Origin: Nostoc desertorum CM1-VF14
Lineage (GTDB): Bacteria > Cyanobacteriota > Cyanobacteriia > Cyanobacteriales > Nostocaceae
Assembly: GCA_019359245.1 (NCBI GenBank)
Contig: JAHHHR010000009.1
Coordinates: forward strand, 110,768 to 174,767
Direction of reading: 5' to 3'
DNA length: 64,000 nt
In this document: positions 38,414-47,500 of the stretch, in pieces
How the letters are laid out: every line of letters begins with the position of its first letter
How positions within the stretch are numbered: the first letter of the stretch is position 1
Made by a program: the position numbers and the translations under genes
Notes under the pieces: model-generated
What the model was told of the DNA's origin: nothing
What the model saw: only the letters and a program-made list of their open reading frames with translations
Database searches by the model: none

Positions 38414-38947
38414 CTAATCAAAACTAGACTTGACATAATCAACTGCAATAGGTGTGATTTTTTCGACAAGATTATTAATCACCCCTCGTTCATATTCAGT
38501 CCAAATTCTGGGATGTCCAAAAATGCATGGTTGTAAAATTCCCCAGAGTTGACCATCCTGGCGAATATGAGCATGAATAAGGGCGCGATGTCCAAAATTG
38601 TTCTCTTCAAATTCCCGATTTAAAACTTGAGGTTCAGCAGTTTCTACATCCTCTACAAAGATTGAAGGTTCGGCACGTAACGCAGCCGCAAACATCGGAT
38701 CTTCATCTGTTACAGTTGGTGGTTGTGCTGCCCAGTCTTCATTATAAACAGTAGGTACATCTGGAGTGCGAATCCAACAAAAGGCAACTCTACCGAGGTT
38801 TGCCTGTGGATTGTGTAGATATAAAAAACATCTATCAGATTGTAAAAAATCGCCTACAGCTGGCAATAGCGCAGAAAATATCGCATCTGGTGTTTGAGAT
38901 GATTCTACAATATTGTTAAGTGCAGGAGGAAGGTTGTGCTGAGTCAT
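38414..38947 (-). CDS. GAF-domain protein
   Basis: This 177-residue single-domain cytoplasmic GAF protein shows FSALLPAVGDFLQSDRCFLYLHNPQ, then FVEDVETAEP and HAHIRQDGQLWGILQPCIF, in the order expected for this small-molecule or light-sensing fold. I see no clear chromophore-binding Cys in the usual CBCR context, so pigment binding is not supported. It is separated by four bases from the upstream acid phosphatase gene and is probably co-transcribed with it. Confidence 0.82.
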   Translation of the reverse strand: MTQHNLPPALNNIVESSQTPDAIFSALLPAVGDFLQSDRCFLYLHNPQANLGRVAFCWIRTPDVPTVYNEDWAAQPPTVTDEDPMFAAALRAEPSIFVEDVETAEPQVLNREFEENNFGHRALIHAHIRQDGQLWGILQPCIFGHPRIWTEYERGVINNLVEKITPIAVDYVKSSFD

Positions 38948-38951
38948 ATAA

Positions 38952-39869
38952 CTAAGCTGATTTTAATTGAATAATGCCTTTATCAAAAACACGATTATCA
39001 GTAGCGATCGCACTTACTTCTATTCTATCTGGATACACCTCGTAGGCTGCAAAACTCAGCTTTTCAGCAGAATGCTCTGTCCACTCCGAACGCCCTACAG
39101 GACGAGTACCTGCACCTGCACCAGTAACTAGATAAGTCGTTCCATTAATAGCGCGAGTGCGTTCGTAACTATGGTCATGACCATTGATGTAGAGTTGAGC
39201 GCCGTATTTTTGAAACAGAGGAGTGAGGGTTTTAATAAAAGTTTGATTGACTCCGTAGTGACCGGATGAATAAATTGGATGGTGGCCAAATACGACTTTC
39301 CAAGGAGCTTTACTAAGGCTTAATTCTTTTTCTAACCAAGGTAGCTGGTTTTTCCAATCAGCATTACTGTTAGTATCTAAAGCAAAAAATTGCACAGAGC
39401 GACGGCGAAATGTATAGTAGCGTTTTCCATTCATATTGAAGCCGGCATACTTGACTTGCGGATCACCATTGGCAGTACGAATATCGTGATTACCTAAACA
39501 AGCCTGAAATTTCACGCCTTGCCTCAGCAAAGCTTGATAAGGACGCTCAAAAACTGCATTGATTTTTTCGATTTCGCCGTCATTGTAAATATTGTCCCCA
39601 GCTAAAACGACTAAATCATAAGGATTTTGTTTGTGATACGCATTCATCGCTTTAGCCACAGCATACTGTCCTTTAGCCCCAGTCCCTGTATCAGCCACAG
39701 ATACAAAACGTAATAATAAGCCTTTTTTGGCTGAGGTGGCGGCTATGGCGGTTGTTGAATCGGTAATATCAGCACTTTGATGATTTTGACGAAATGTCCA
39801 GCCTAAAAATCCTGCACCAATGGCGCTGAGGCTACTTAAAAATAAAAATTGACGGCGTTTTAGGTTCAT
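38952..39869 (-). CDS. Exported purple acid phosphatase-like metallophosphoesterase
   Basis: This 305-residue protein has a twin-arginine signal (LKRRQFLFLSSLSAIGAGF) and is thus predicted to be exported folded with its metals. Metal-binding motifs follow the PAP order: VADTGTG, GDNIYNDG, LGNHD, FGHHPIYSSGHYG and NGHDHSYER. Size and motifs match small TRAP/ACP5-like phosphatases that release phosphate from organic esters at the cell surface. No Pho box was looked for with a matrix. The downstream GAF gene lies four bases away. Confidence 0.9.
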   Translation of the reverse strand: MNLKRRQFLFLSSLSAIGAGFLGWTFRQNHQSADITDSTTAIAATSAKKGLLLRFVSVADTGTGAKGQYAVAKAMNAYHKQNPYDLVVLAGDNIYNDGEIEKINAVFERPYQALLRQGVKFQACLGNHDIRTANGDPQVKYAGFNMNGKRYYTFRRRSVQFFALDTNSNADWKNQLPWLEKELSLSKAPWKVVFGHHPIYSSGHYGVNQTFIKTLTPLFQKYGAQLYINGHDHSYERTRAINGTTYLVTGAGAGTRPVGRSEWTEHSAEKLSFAAYEVYPDRIEVSAIATDNRVFDKGIIQLKSA

Positions 39870-40004
39870 AACTCACCAAATTTAATAAATAGTCAGTTTA
39901 TCTGAAGCAATGTGCAATGTAGTGATACATTAAGGCAAAAGAAGGCAGCACCAGTAATAATGTAGGTTGTTTGTCTTTGATTCGCTGCTTTTGGTGAAAG
40001 TTCC

Positions 40005-40865
40005 ATGCCACAAGACAATCAGTCAAAACCGACGGATGAGCAGGTAACTCAACCTCCCCAAAAACCTTACCAAAGAGTTCAGCCATTTTGGAAGGCTAAA
40101 ATTATCCAACTTCTCCAAGGGACAATTGGGGTTTTAGAAGTAACGGTGGAAAAACTGGAGACAGCACCCCCACCCGGTACGAAGGAAACACCCAGTTTTT
40201 TCCAGCAACTTCAGTTGCGATGGGGTGGACTGTTAAGAACAATCCGCTTGTTTTTACCATCAAATTTGTCAACAAAGTTATCAGATACAGCTTTGACGGG
40301 AATTGTTACTGGAATTGCTGTAATTATCGTTTGGACGACTGCGACTGTCTTTACTGGTAAACCTACTGAAGTAGCAACAGTTCCACCGGTTGAAGAAGTT
40401 CCTGCACCGACACCAACGATAACTACTCCACCGGAGTCAGTCGCACCAGAACCGCAGCCGCCACAGCCACCAGAGGAAATTACACCACCGCCAGAAGTAC
40501 AAACTACTCCACCAGCGCCGGAGCCAGAACCAACTCCCACGCCAACTATAGAATTAACACCTGAACAAGCTTTGATAGCGGCTGTTGAGAATCAGGTAGC
40601 CGAAATTAGCGATCGCATTGCCTCTGGTCTGATAAAGTCAATTCAAGCCAACTTCCGCACGAGTAACTTGACTGTCAAAATCAGTGACGATTGGTACACT
40701 CTTCCAGAATCTCAGCAGGACAAACTAGCTGCGGAGATATTACAACGTTCTCAAGAACTTGATTTTACTCATTTAGAAATTATCGACTCTCAAGATAAGC
40801 TGATAGCGCGTAACCCAGTTGTTGGTAATGAGATGGTGATTTTTAAACGGCAAACAACAAGTTGA
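40005..40865 (+). CDS. Single-pass membrane protein with proline-rich linker
   Basis: This 286-residue protein has a cytoplasmic N-terminal part of about 95 residues, one membrane helix (LTGIVTGIAVIIVWTTATVF), a linker of about 70 residues dominated by Pro, Glu and Thr, and a C-terminal folded domain of about 100 residues (LTPEQALIAAVENQVAEISD ... WYTLPESQQDKLAAEILQRS). It is a conserved cyanobacterial type I do not assign to a function. The architecture suggests a sensor or envelope-spanning protein. It is divergent from the phosphatase gene and 31 bases before the ATP-grasp gene. Confidence 0.7.
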   Translation: MPQDNQSKPTDEQVTQPPQKPYQRVQPFWKAKIIQLLQGTIGVLEVTVEKLETAPPPGTKETPSFFQQLQLRWGGLLRTIRLFLPSNLSTKLSDTALTGIVTGIAVIIVWTTATVFTGKPTEVATVPPVEEVPAPTPTITTPPESVAPEPQPPQPPEEITPPPEVQTTPPAPEPEPTPTPTIELTPEQALIAAVENQVAEISDRIASGLIKSIQANFRTSNLTVKISDDWYTLPESQQDKLAAEILQRSQELDFTHLEIIDSQDKLIARNPVVGNEMVIFKRQTTS

Positions 40866-40896
40866 AATAATTCGTAATTCGTAATTTTAATTATTT

Positions 40897-41727
40897 ATGT
40901 TAGACAATCTTTTGCTATTGCTCAAAGCTTGTGAAAAGTTAAACATTAACTACGAAATTATTCATCCAACTGAGAACTTAGTAAAAATAAAACTGAATAA
41001 TAAACAGCATTATTTTTGTAATTATAGTACTCCGCTAATCAATCAATCAGTGGCACAAATAATAAAAGATAAAGAATACACCTACCATATTTTAAAGCAA
41101 AAAGTTAAACTTCCTCAGACAGTAGGCTTTCTTTCACCTTTTTGTGATCTTCAGTATAAAATATACTTAAAATTTCCCAGCTTTCAAGATATTGTATTAG
41201 AAGTAAAAGATAAATTCGAAATACCTGTTATTCTTAAAAAGAATTCTGGCTCTGGTGGATGTAACGTCTTTTTATGTCATAATATAGATGAGATTGAAGC
41301 TGCTTTAAAAGAAATTTTTAATATAAATAATAGAAAGTATGATTATGTAGCGATCGCTCAAGAATATATTCATATAAAATCTGAATATAGAGCGGTTTTC
41401 TTAAATAAACAATTAGTTTTACTTTATGAAAAAGATATAACTGATGCAAAATTTGCAGGCAATCTTAGTCCTCTACATTGGGATGGTGCAAAAGCAAAAT
41501 ATATCAATGATCCACAAATATTGTTAGAAATTGCTAATTTTGCTAAACCAATTTTTGAAGAATTAGACCTTGATTATGGTGGTTTAGATATAGTCTTAGA
41601 TCGAGATAACCAATATTGGTTGATTGAAGTGAATTCCAGTCCAAATTATACTATTTTTACTAGAGATAATGGAGAGGAGCCTGTGTTAAAAGTTTTTGAG
41701 AAAATGCTTATTAGCCTAGCTTCATAA
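40897..41727 (+). CDS. ATP-grasp ligase-like protein
   Basis: This 276-residue protein has the ATP-grasp fold of RimK/GshB/D-Ala-ligase type: PVILKKNSGSGGCNVF as the lysine-glycine loop, AQEYIHIKSEYRAVFLN, DLDYGGLDIVLD and the Mg-binding end YWLIEVNSSPNYTIF. Such enzymes join a carboxylate to an amine or amino acid. No partner peptide gene is evident next to it and the substrate is unknown. It is noticeably more AT-rich than its neighbours, which may mean horizontal origin. It could be co-transcribed with the preceding membrane protein. Confidence 0.8.
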   Translation: MLDNLLLLLKACEKLNINYEIIHPTENLVKIKLNNKQHYFCNYSTPLINQSVAQIIKDKEYTYHILKQKVKLPQTVGFLSPFCDLQYKIYLKFPSFQDIVLEVKDKFEIPVILKKNSGSGGCNVFLCHNIDEIEAALKEIFNINNRKYDYVAIAQEYIHIKSEYRAVFLNKQLVLLYEKDITDAKFAGNLSPLHWDGAKAKYINDPQILLEIANFAKPIFEELDLDYGGLDIVLDRDNQYWLIEVNSSPNYTIFTRDNGEEPVLKVFEKMLISLAS

Positions 41728-41756
41728 AAAAATCAGTACTTCTGTTCGCTAATTCA

Positions 41757-42452
41757 TTACTCTGCATTGAGCGCAGAGTTATAAGCTTTAACTTGCAAAT
41801 CAATTCCAGTAATAGCAGTACCAACTACAACAGCGTAAGCTCCTAAATCTAAAGCTTTACGAGCCATTTGAGGTGAAGAAATACCGCCCTCACAAATTAC
41901 TGGAATATCTAGCTGTTGCACAATTTGGGTGAGAAGTTCCCATCCAGGGGGAGAAAGGTGTTTCGTTGCAGCAGTGTAGCCGTAAAGTGTCGTCCCAATA
42001 ATATCTGCACCAGCATTTGCGGCTGCTTTTGCCGCCTCAATTGTATCAACATCTGCCATTACTGGTTTACCTAATTCCTGATGAATTCGGGCAATGATAT
42101 CTGCTAATGTTTTATCACCAGGGCGGTTTCTAATAGTTGCATCTATAGCAATAATATCTGCTCCGGCTTTGGCGATCGCAGCAGCATGATGAAACTGTGG
42201 TGTAATATACACATCATACCCAGTTATTAATTGCTTCCATAACCCAATAATTGGTACTTGAATCTTTTCACGCACGGCGATAATATGATTTGGCGTATCG
42301 ATACGTACAGCAACTGCACCATTATTTACCGCAGCTTGTGCGATCGCAGCAATTATCCTTGGTTCATGCAACGGTGAATCAACAGGCGCTTGACAAGACA
42401 CTATCAGTCCGTAACGCAGAAGTTTTATTAAATTAGGAAAATCAGTTGGCAT
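41757..42452 (-). CDS. nanE: N-acetylmannosamine-6-phosphate 2-epimerase
   Basis: This 231-residue TIM-barrel enzyme converts ManNAc-6-phosphate to GlcNAc-6-phosphate. Recognisable family segments are GLIVSCQAP near the start, GADIIAIDAT, VMADVDTIEAAKAAANAGAD, IIGTTLYGYT, PVICEGGISSP and AVVVGTAIT. I start at the internal ATG (MPTDFPNLIKLL) because the nine residues upstream (MFGCFCIFS) are not family-like. It lies 35 bases after the histidine kinase gene on the same strand with a heptamer repeat array between them. No sialic-acid genes are nearby, so it probably serves amino-sugar recycling. Confidence 0.88.
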   Translation of the reverse strand: MPTDFPNLIKLLRYGLIVSCQAPVDSPLHEPRIIAAIAQAAVNNGAVAVRIDTPNHIIAVREKIQVPIIGLWKQLITGYDVYITPQFHHAAAIAKAGADIIAIDATIRNRPGDKTLADIIARIHQELGKPVMADVDTIEAAKAAANAGADIIGTTLYGYTAATKHLSPPGWELLTQIVQQLDIPVICEGGISSPQMARKALDLGAYAVVVGTAITGIDLQVKAYNSALNAE

Positions 42453-42483
42453 GGAGAAAATGCAAAAACAACCAAACAAGCAG

Positions 42484-42511
42484 ACTCCTAACTCCTAACT
42501 CCTAACTCCCC
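42484..42511. repeat. Heptamer tandem repeat (CTCCTAA type)
   Basis: Three to four copies of ACTCCTA run from 42484 and overlap the final codons (GELGVRS) of the histidine kinase gene. This is a short tandem repeat of the STRR type common in heterocystous cyanobacteria, here extending the C-terminus of a protein. Confidence 0.7.
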
Positions 42512-44455
42512 ATTCACCACTCTCGTTACTTGAGTTGGTATCCATACAGTAAAAATTGAACCAATACTTACAGTTGATTCTACTTCAATGCGACCGCGAT
42601 GAAGTTCTACAAGTTGTTTCGTTAAAGCCAGTCCAAGCCCAGTACCTTCATAGCGGCGGCGATAGGGTGTATCGAGTTGCTGAAATTTGTCAAAAATTAA
42701 TGGTAATTGTTCTTCGGGAATACCGATCCCAGTGTCTTCCACTTGAAAAATAGCGGTATCATCTTCCACCCAAAGACGTAAAGTTACGCTGCCACTTTCA
42801 GGGGTGAATTTAATAGCATTAGTTAACAGATTCCAAAGAATTTGTTCTACTCGTTCTCCATCGGCGGTAAAGCGATCGCGCCTGGGATCGATTTGCAAAT
42901 CAAGGTTGAGATTAATTTGTTCACTAATTGCTTTTTTTCGCAGTGACTCTACAGCATTTTCAGCAACACTTACTAAAGAAAATTCCGAAATATTTAAAGC
43001 TGTCTTACCAGCCTCGATTTGCGATAAATCAAGGATGTCATTAATCATTTCTAATAAATGTTCTCCACTGTCGTGGATTGTTTGCAGATAACCCCGTTGT
43101 CGTTGACTCAATTCACCCAAAGGCCAACGTAATAATGTAGACGACATTCCAATCACATAAGTTAAAGGCGTGAGCAATTCGTGACTGATAGTAGCGAGAA
43201 ACTCACTTCTGAGACGGTTAGCAGCTTCGGCGGCGAGGAGAGCATCACGCAGAGCCATTGTGCGTTCAATAACTCGTTGTTCGAGAGTTTGTTTTTCTTG
43301 GGTAAGCGTTTGCATTAACTCAGCTTGGTGAATTGCGATCGCTAATTGTTCTGCGATCGAAGTCAGCAAGTTTTTTTCACTCTCAGTCCACTGGTGTGGA
43401 TTATCGCACTGGTGAGCAATCAGCAATCCCCACAGTTTATCCTCAAATATAATTGGTGCTGCCAACTTAGCCCTAACTTGGCTTTCCCTCAAAAAATTCA
43501 GCAAACACTCTTCTAGAGCATAAGTTTTTTCGACATCATCTACAGCTAAGGTAAAGCCTTGGCGATACTTTTCCCAACATTGAGAGGTTCGCCTAAAACA
43601 ATTTCTTTCGGTGTAATTTAATACCGATGTAATAGCATCTGTAGCACGGGCTTCATAAACAATATAACCTCCATAGTTTTGGCAGTCTTCTAGTAATGGC
43701 TGATTATTGACTAACACAGAAGACGAGTGTTTACCGTTCTTCTCGTGTATAAAAGACTGATATTGTTGGGTTTTAACTTTGGAAGCTTCAAATTTATAGA
43801 TTACTAATCTGTCTAATTCCAGAAACTCACGCACCTGTGTAATTACTGTTGCCATAATTACTGACAAATCTAAGCTTTTGCGGATCTGCGTTGTTACCTG
43901 ATTTAATAACCGCTCTTGGGAAATCTGCTTTTTTAAAGCATCTTCCACTGGCTGGCAGATATAAACTATCGGCGCAGTTGGGCTTGGAGGTGTTATTATT
44001 TCTTGGTTTGGCTGAATTAAAAGATATTCTAATAACAACAGCGAGAATTGACTTTGGAGTGTGGCATCATTGGGCCGAACAATTTGATGATAGCGTTCGA
44101 GATTTTGGCGAGTATAGGAATCGCACTCAAACAAGTCTCTTAATTCGTAGACAAATGTTGCGATCGCCTCTAAATTAAATGTCAACTTAGCATTGAGTGC
44201 CGAACCAATTCCTTGCTCCCCCTCCTTTAAATTTCCTACCAAGAGTGCACTAAACTGCTCAGAAACCACCAATGTAAACCTTTGCCTTTGCCATTTTGCA
44301 GGTATGCAAACCCGCATCAACACAGCTTCTGTCAGTATCAGAGCGGCACTTGTCTCCCTTTGAGCCATCTGTTCCAACAATTTCCCAAGCTGATTAAATA
44401 CAACAATAGGCAAGGTTCGAGAAAAGCTCAAATCAGGAGAACTAAGCATTTTCAA
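42488..44455 (-). CDS. Sensor histidine kinase with GAF domain
   Basis: This 655-residue cytoplasmic kinase has an N-terminal 150 residues of unassigned type (possibly a sensory domain). A GAF domain spans about 190-385 (LDLSVIMATVITQVREFLEL, KLAAPIIFEDKLWGLLIAHQC) and resembles phytochrome-related GAFs, but I cannot point to a chromophore Cys with certainty. A coiled coil follows, then HisKA with FLATISHELLTPLTYVIG and ATPase boxes LWNLLTNAIKF, VEDTGIGIPE and GTGLGLALTKQ. HELLTP replaces the usual HELRTP. The final seven residues are encoded by a heptamer repeat. Output partner unknown. Confidence 0.88.
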   Translation of the reverse strand: MKMLSSPDLSFSRTLPIVVFNQLGKLLEQMAQRETSAALILTEAVLMRVCIPAKWQRQRFTLVVSEQFSALLVGNLKEGEQGIGSALNAKLTFNLEAIATFVYELRDLFECDSYTRQNLERYHQIVRPNDATLQSQFSLLLLEYLLIQPNQEIITPPSPTAPIVYICQPVEDALKKQISQERLLNQVTTQIRKSLDLSVIMATVITQVREFLELDRLVIYKFEASKVKTQQYQSFIHEKNGKHSSSVLVNNQPLLEDCQNYGGYIVYEARATDAITSVLNYTERNCFRRTSQCWEKYRQGFTLAVDDVEKTYALEECLLNFLRESQVRAKLAAPIIFEDKLWGLLIAHQCDNPHQWTESEKNLLTSIAEQLAIAIHQAELMQTLTQEKQTLEQRVIERTMALRDALLAAEAANRLRSEFLATISHELLTPLTYVIGMSSTLLRWPLGELSQRQRGYLQTIHDSGEHLLEMINDILDLSQIEAGKTALNISEFSLVSVAENAVESLRKKAISEQINLNLDLQIDPRRDRFTADGERVEQILWNLLTNAIKFTPESGSVTLRLWVEDDTAIFQVEDTGIGIPEEQLPLIFDKFQQLDTPYRRRYEGTGLGLALTKQLVELHRGRIEVESTVSIGSIFTVWIPTQVTRVVNGELGVRS

Positions 44456-44539
44456 TCATTTTGGTAAGATGGGGCTGAATCCAGGGAAAAAGTTTGTTTT
44501 TTTGTACTAACCAATAGTTTAAAACGGTAATACAGCATT

Positions 44540-47500
44540 ATGCATCGTATAAGTAGCACATCGGGTGGATGGAATCAGTCAGAGGGTTTAATTTTTTTAG
44601 AACAAACTCCAGCGCCTTTCGTGTTGATTACAGCTGCTGATACCGACATTCAAACTTTGGCAGCTGCGGTTCCAAAATTACCTACAAGCTTTCCTGCATT
44701 AAGAGTCGCCAACCTGTTGCAGTTACAGCAACAATTAACCATAGACACTTATGGAGAGCAAGTTTTGGAACTTGCCCAGGTAATCATTTTACGCCTGTTA
44801 GGAGGACGTTCCTACTGGAGTTATGGCTTAGAAGTAGTCCAAGAAATTGTGCAACGTAATGGTAGAACCCTCATTGTAATGCCAGGGGACGACGCTTTTG
44901 ATCCCGACTTAATTTCTCAGTCTACCGTGTCCTTGGGTATTGTTAACCAAGTATGGCAGTATTTTAGCGAAGGCGGCGTCGAAAATTTCGTTAATGCTCT
45001 CCAATTTATCTCTGATACTTGCCTGTTAACTGCATATAATCCTGCGCCACCCCGTTCAGTTGGGCGAGTGGGATTGTATGAGTGGAAAGTGGGGATTGAG
45101 GGAGTGGGGGACAAGGGGACAAGGGGACAAGAAAAATTAGATACTCATTCATCCACCTCAGAACTGGATTCATCCACCTCGGATACTCAAGGGTTCCAAT
45201 GCCCAATCCCCAATGCCCAATCCCCAATGCCCAAAATTGGCATCCTTTTCTACCGCGCTCACTATTTAGCGGGAAACACTAAGGTAATTGATGCTTTATG
45301 CGAAGCTTTGATACAGAAAAATTTACAACCTGTACCAGTGTTTGTTTCTTCATTGCGTGAACCCGATGTTCAGGTTGAGTTGAGTGAATTTTTCCAACCC
45401 AAAGAAGCTGAATCAATAGCTGTACTGCTAAATACCACCAGTTTCTCTCTAGCACGATTAGAAACCGAAACACCCCAAACTGAACTCTGGGAAAAATTAG
45501 ATGTGCCTGTGTTGCAGGTAATCCTCAGTGGCGGATCAATTGAGCAGTGGGAGTCACAGTTTCAAGGGCTTTCTCCCCGCGATATTGGGATGAATGTGGC
45601 GCTACCAGAAGTAGATGGGCGGATTATTACTCGTGCTGTGTCTTTTAAAGCCGTACAAACTCGTAATCCCCATCTAGAGACAGATGTAGTAATTTATGAA
45701 CCAGTGAGCGATCGCATCGAGTTCGTTGCTAAACTAGCAGCAAATTGGGCGCGTCTACGATCCAAACCACCCCAAAAACGGCGAATTGCCCTAATTTTGG
45801 CAAACTACCCCAACCGCAATGGCCGCCTCGCCAATGGTGTAGGACTCGACACTCCGGCTAGTTGTGTAGAAATCCTACAAGCTTTACGTCTGGCTGGTTA
45901 TGAAGTAGAAAATCTGCCTGCTCAAGGAGACGAGTTGATTCAACAGCTAACAGCTGGCGTAACCAATGATCCGGAAGGCCAAGAATGGCTTCCGGTAAAC
46001 CAAAGTGTTTCTTGGGAAGACTATCAAAAGTATTTTGCTTCTTTACCGCCAGCAGTGCAGCAAGGTATTAGTGAGCGTTGGGAAATGGCGCAGGGAGCAG
46101 GGAGCAGGGGAGACAAGTTTTCACCTCTGCCCCCTGCACCCCGCCCCCCTGCCTCTATCCCCGTTCCCGGAATTCAACTCGGCAACGTTTTTGTGGGAAT
46201 TCAGCCAGCAAGGGGTTATGATAATGACCCCAGTTTGAATTATCATGCACCGGATTTAGAACCAACCCATGCTTATTTAGCTTTCTACTATTGGGTTAGA
46301 GAAACTTTTGGTGCTGATGCTGTAGTTCATGTGGGAAAACACGGAAATCTAGAATGGCTACCGGGTAAAAGTGTGGCTTTATCGAGTAATTGTTATCCAG
46401 AAGTGGCTTTCGGCGCGCTTCCCCACTTGTACCCGTTTATTGTCAATGATCCTGGTGAAGGTTCCCAAGCCAAACGTCGCGCTCAAGCGGTGATTATAGA
46501 TCACCTAACGCCGCCGATGACTCGTGCAGAACTCTACGGTTCTTTGCAGCAGTTAGAAAATTTAATTGATGAGTATTATGAAGCGGACAGTTTAGATCCT
46601 TCGCGTTTGCCAGTGATTCGCGATCGCATCCACGAACTAGTGATCAAAGAAAATCTCCATCTAGATTTAGGAATCCAAAATGAAACAGAAATTTTTAATT
46701 CTGAATCTTTAATCTTGAATTCCATCGGTGGCTATCTTTGTGAATTGAAGGAAGCCCAAATCCGCGACGGGTTGCACATTTTTGGGCAATGCCCACAAGG
46801 AAGGCAGCTACGAGATTTAATAGTAGCGATCGCTCGCATACCCAATCGCCATTCTTCAGGTATTACCCGTGCCATAGCTCAAGATTGGGGTTTAGACTTC
46901 GACCCCCTCACAGCCGATTTGTCAATGCCTAGCGGTGAATACTCAATAGTCAATGGCACAGAATGCCGTACATTCGGTGATATTGTCGAAGTCCTAGAAG
47001 AACACGCCGCCCTTTTAGTAGAACAACTCATAACTTCTAACTCCTCACTCCCCACTCCCCACTCCCCACTCTCCATTGTCCTTAACTGGATACGCGATCG
47101 CCTGCTTCCAGCTTTACAACAAACCCCCCAAGAAATCACCCATTTATTACACGGACTCGATGGCGGTTATGTCCCAAGCGCCCCATCGGGCGCACCCACA
47201 CGCGGCCGCCCAGAAGTTCTACCAACTGGGAGAAACTTTTATTCTGTCGATATTCGCGCCATTCCCACAGAGACAGCTTGGGATATCGGTAGAAAAGCTG
47301 CTGAAACTCTTGTTGAATATTACACTCAAGAACATGGTGAGTATCCAAAAACACTAGGTTTATCATTGTGGGGAACAGCCACCATGAGGACTGGAGGTGA
47401 TGATATTGCCGAAGCCTTGGCTTTACTCGGAGTCCAACCTGTATGGGATGGTGCAGCACGGCGAGTAGTGGATTTTGAAATTTTGCCCCTGGCGATTTTG

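Noticed and set aside
40211..40540. Glycine/valine-rich minus-strand frame of 109 codons
   Set aside because: It is the reverse reading of the proline/glutamate-rich linker of the membrane protein at 40005-40865.
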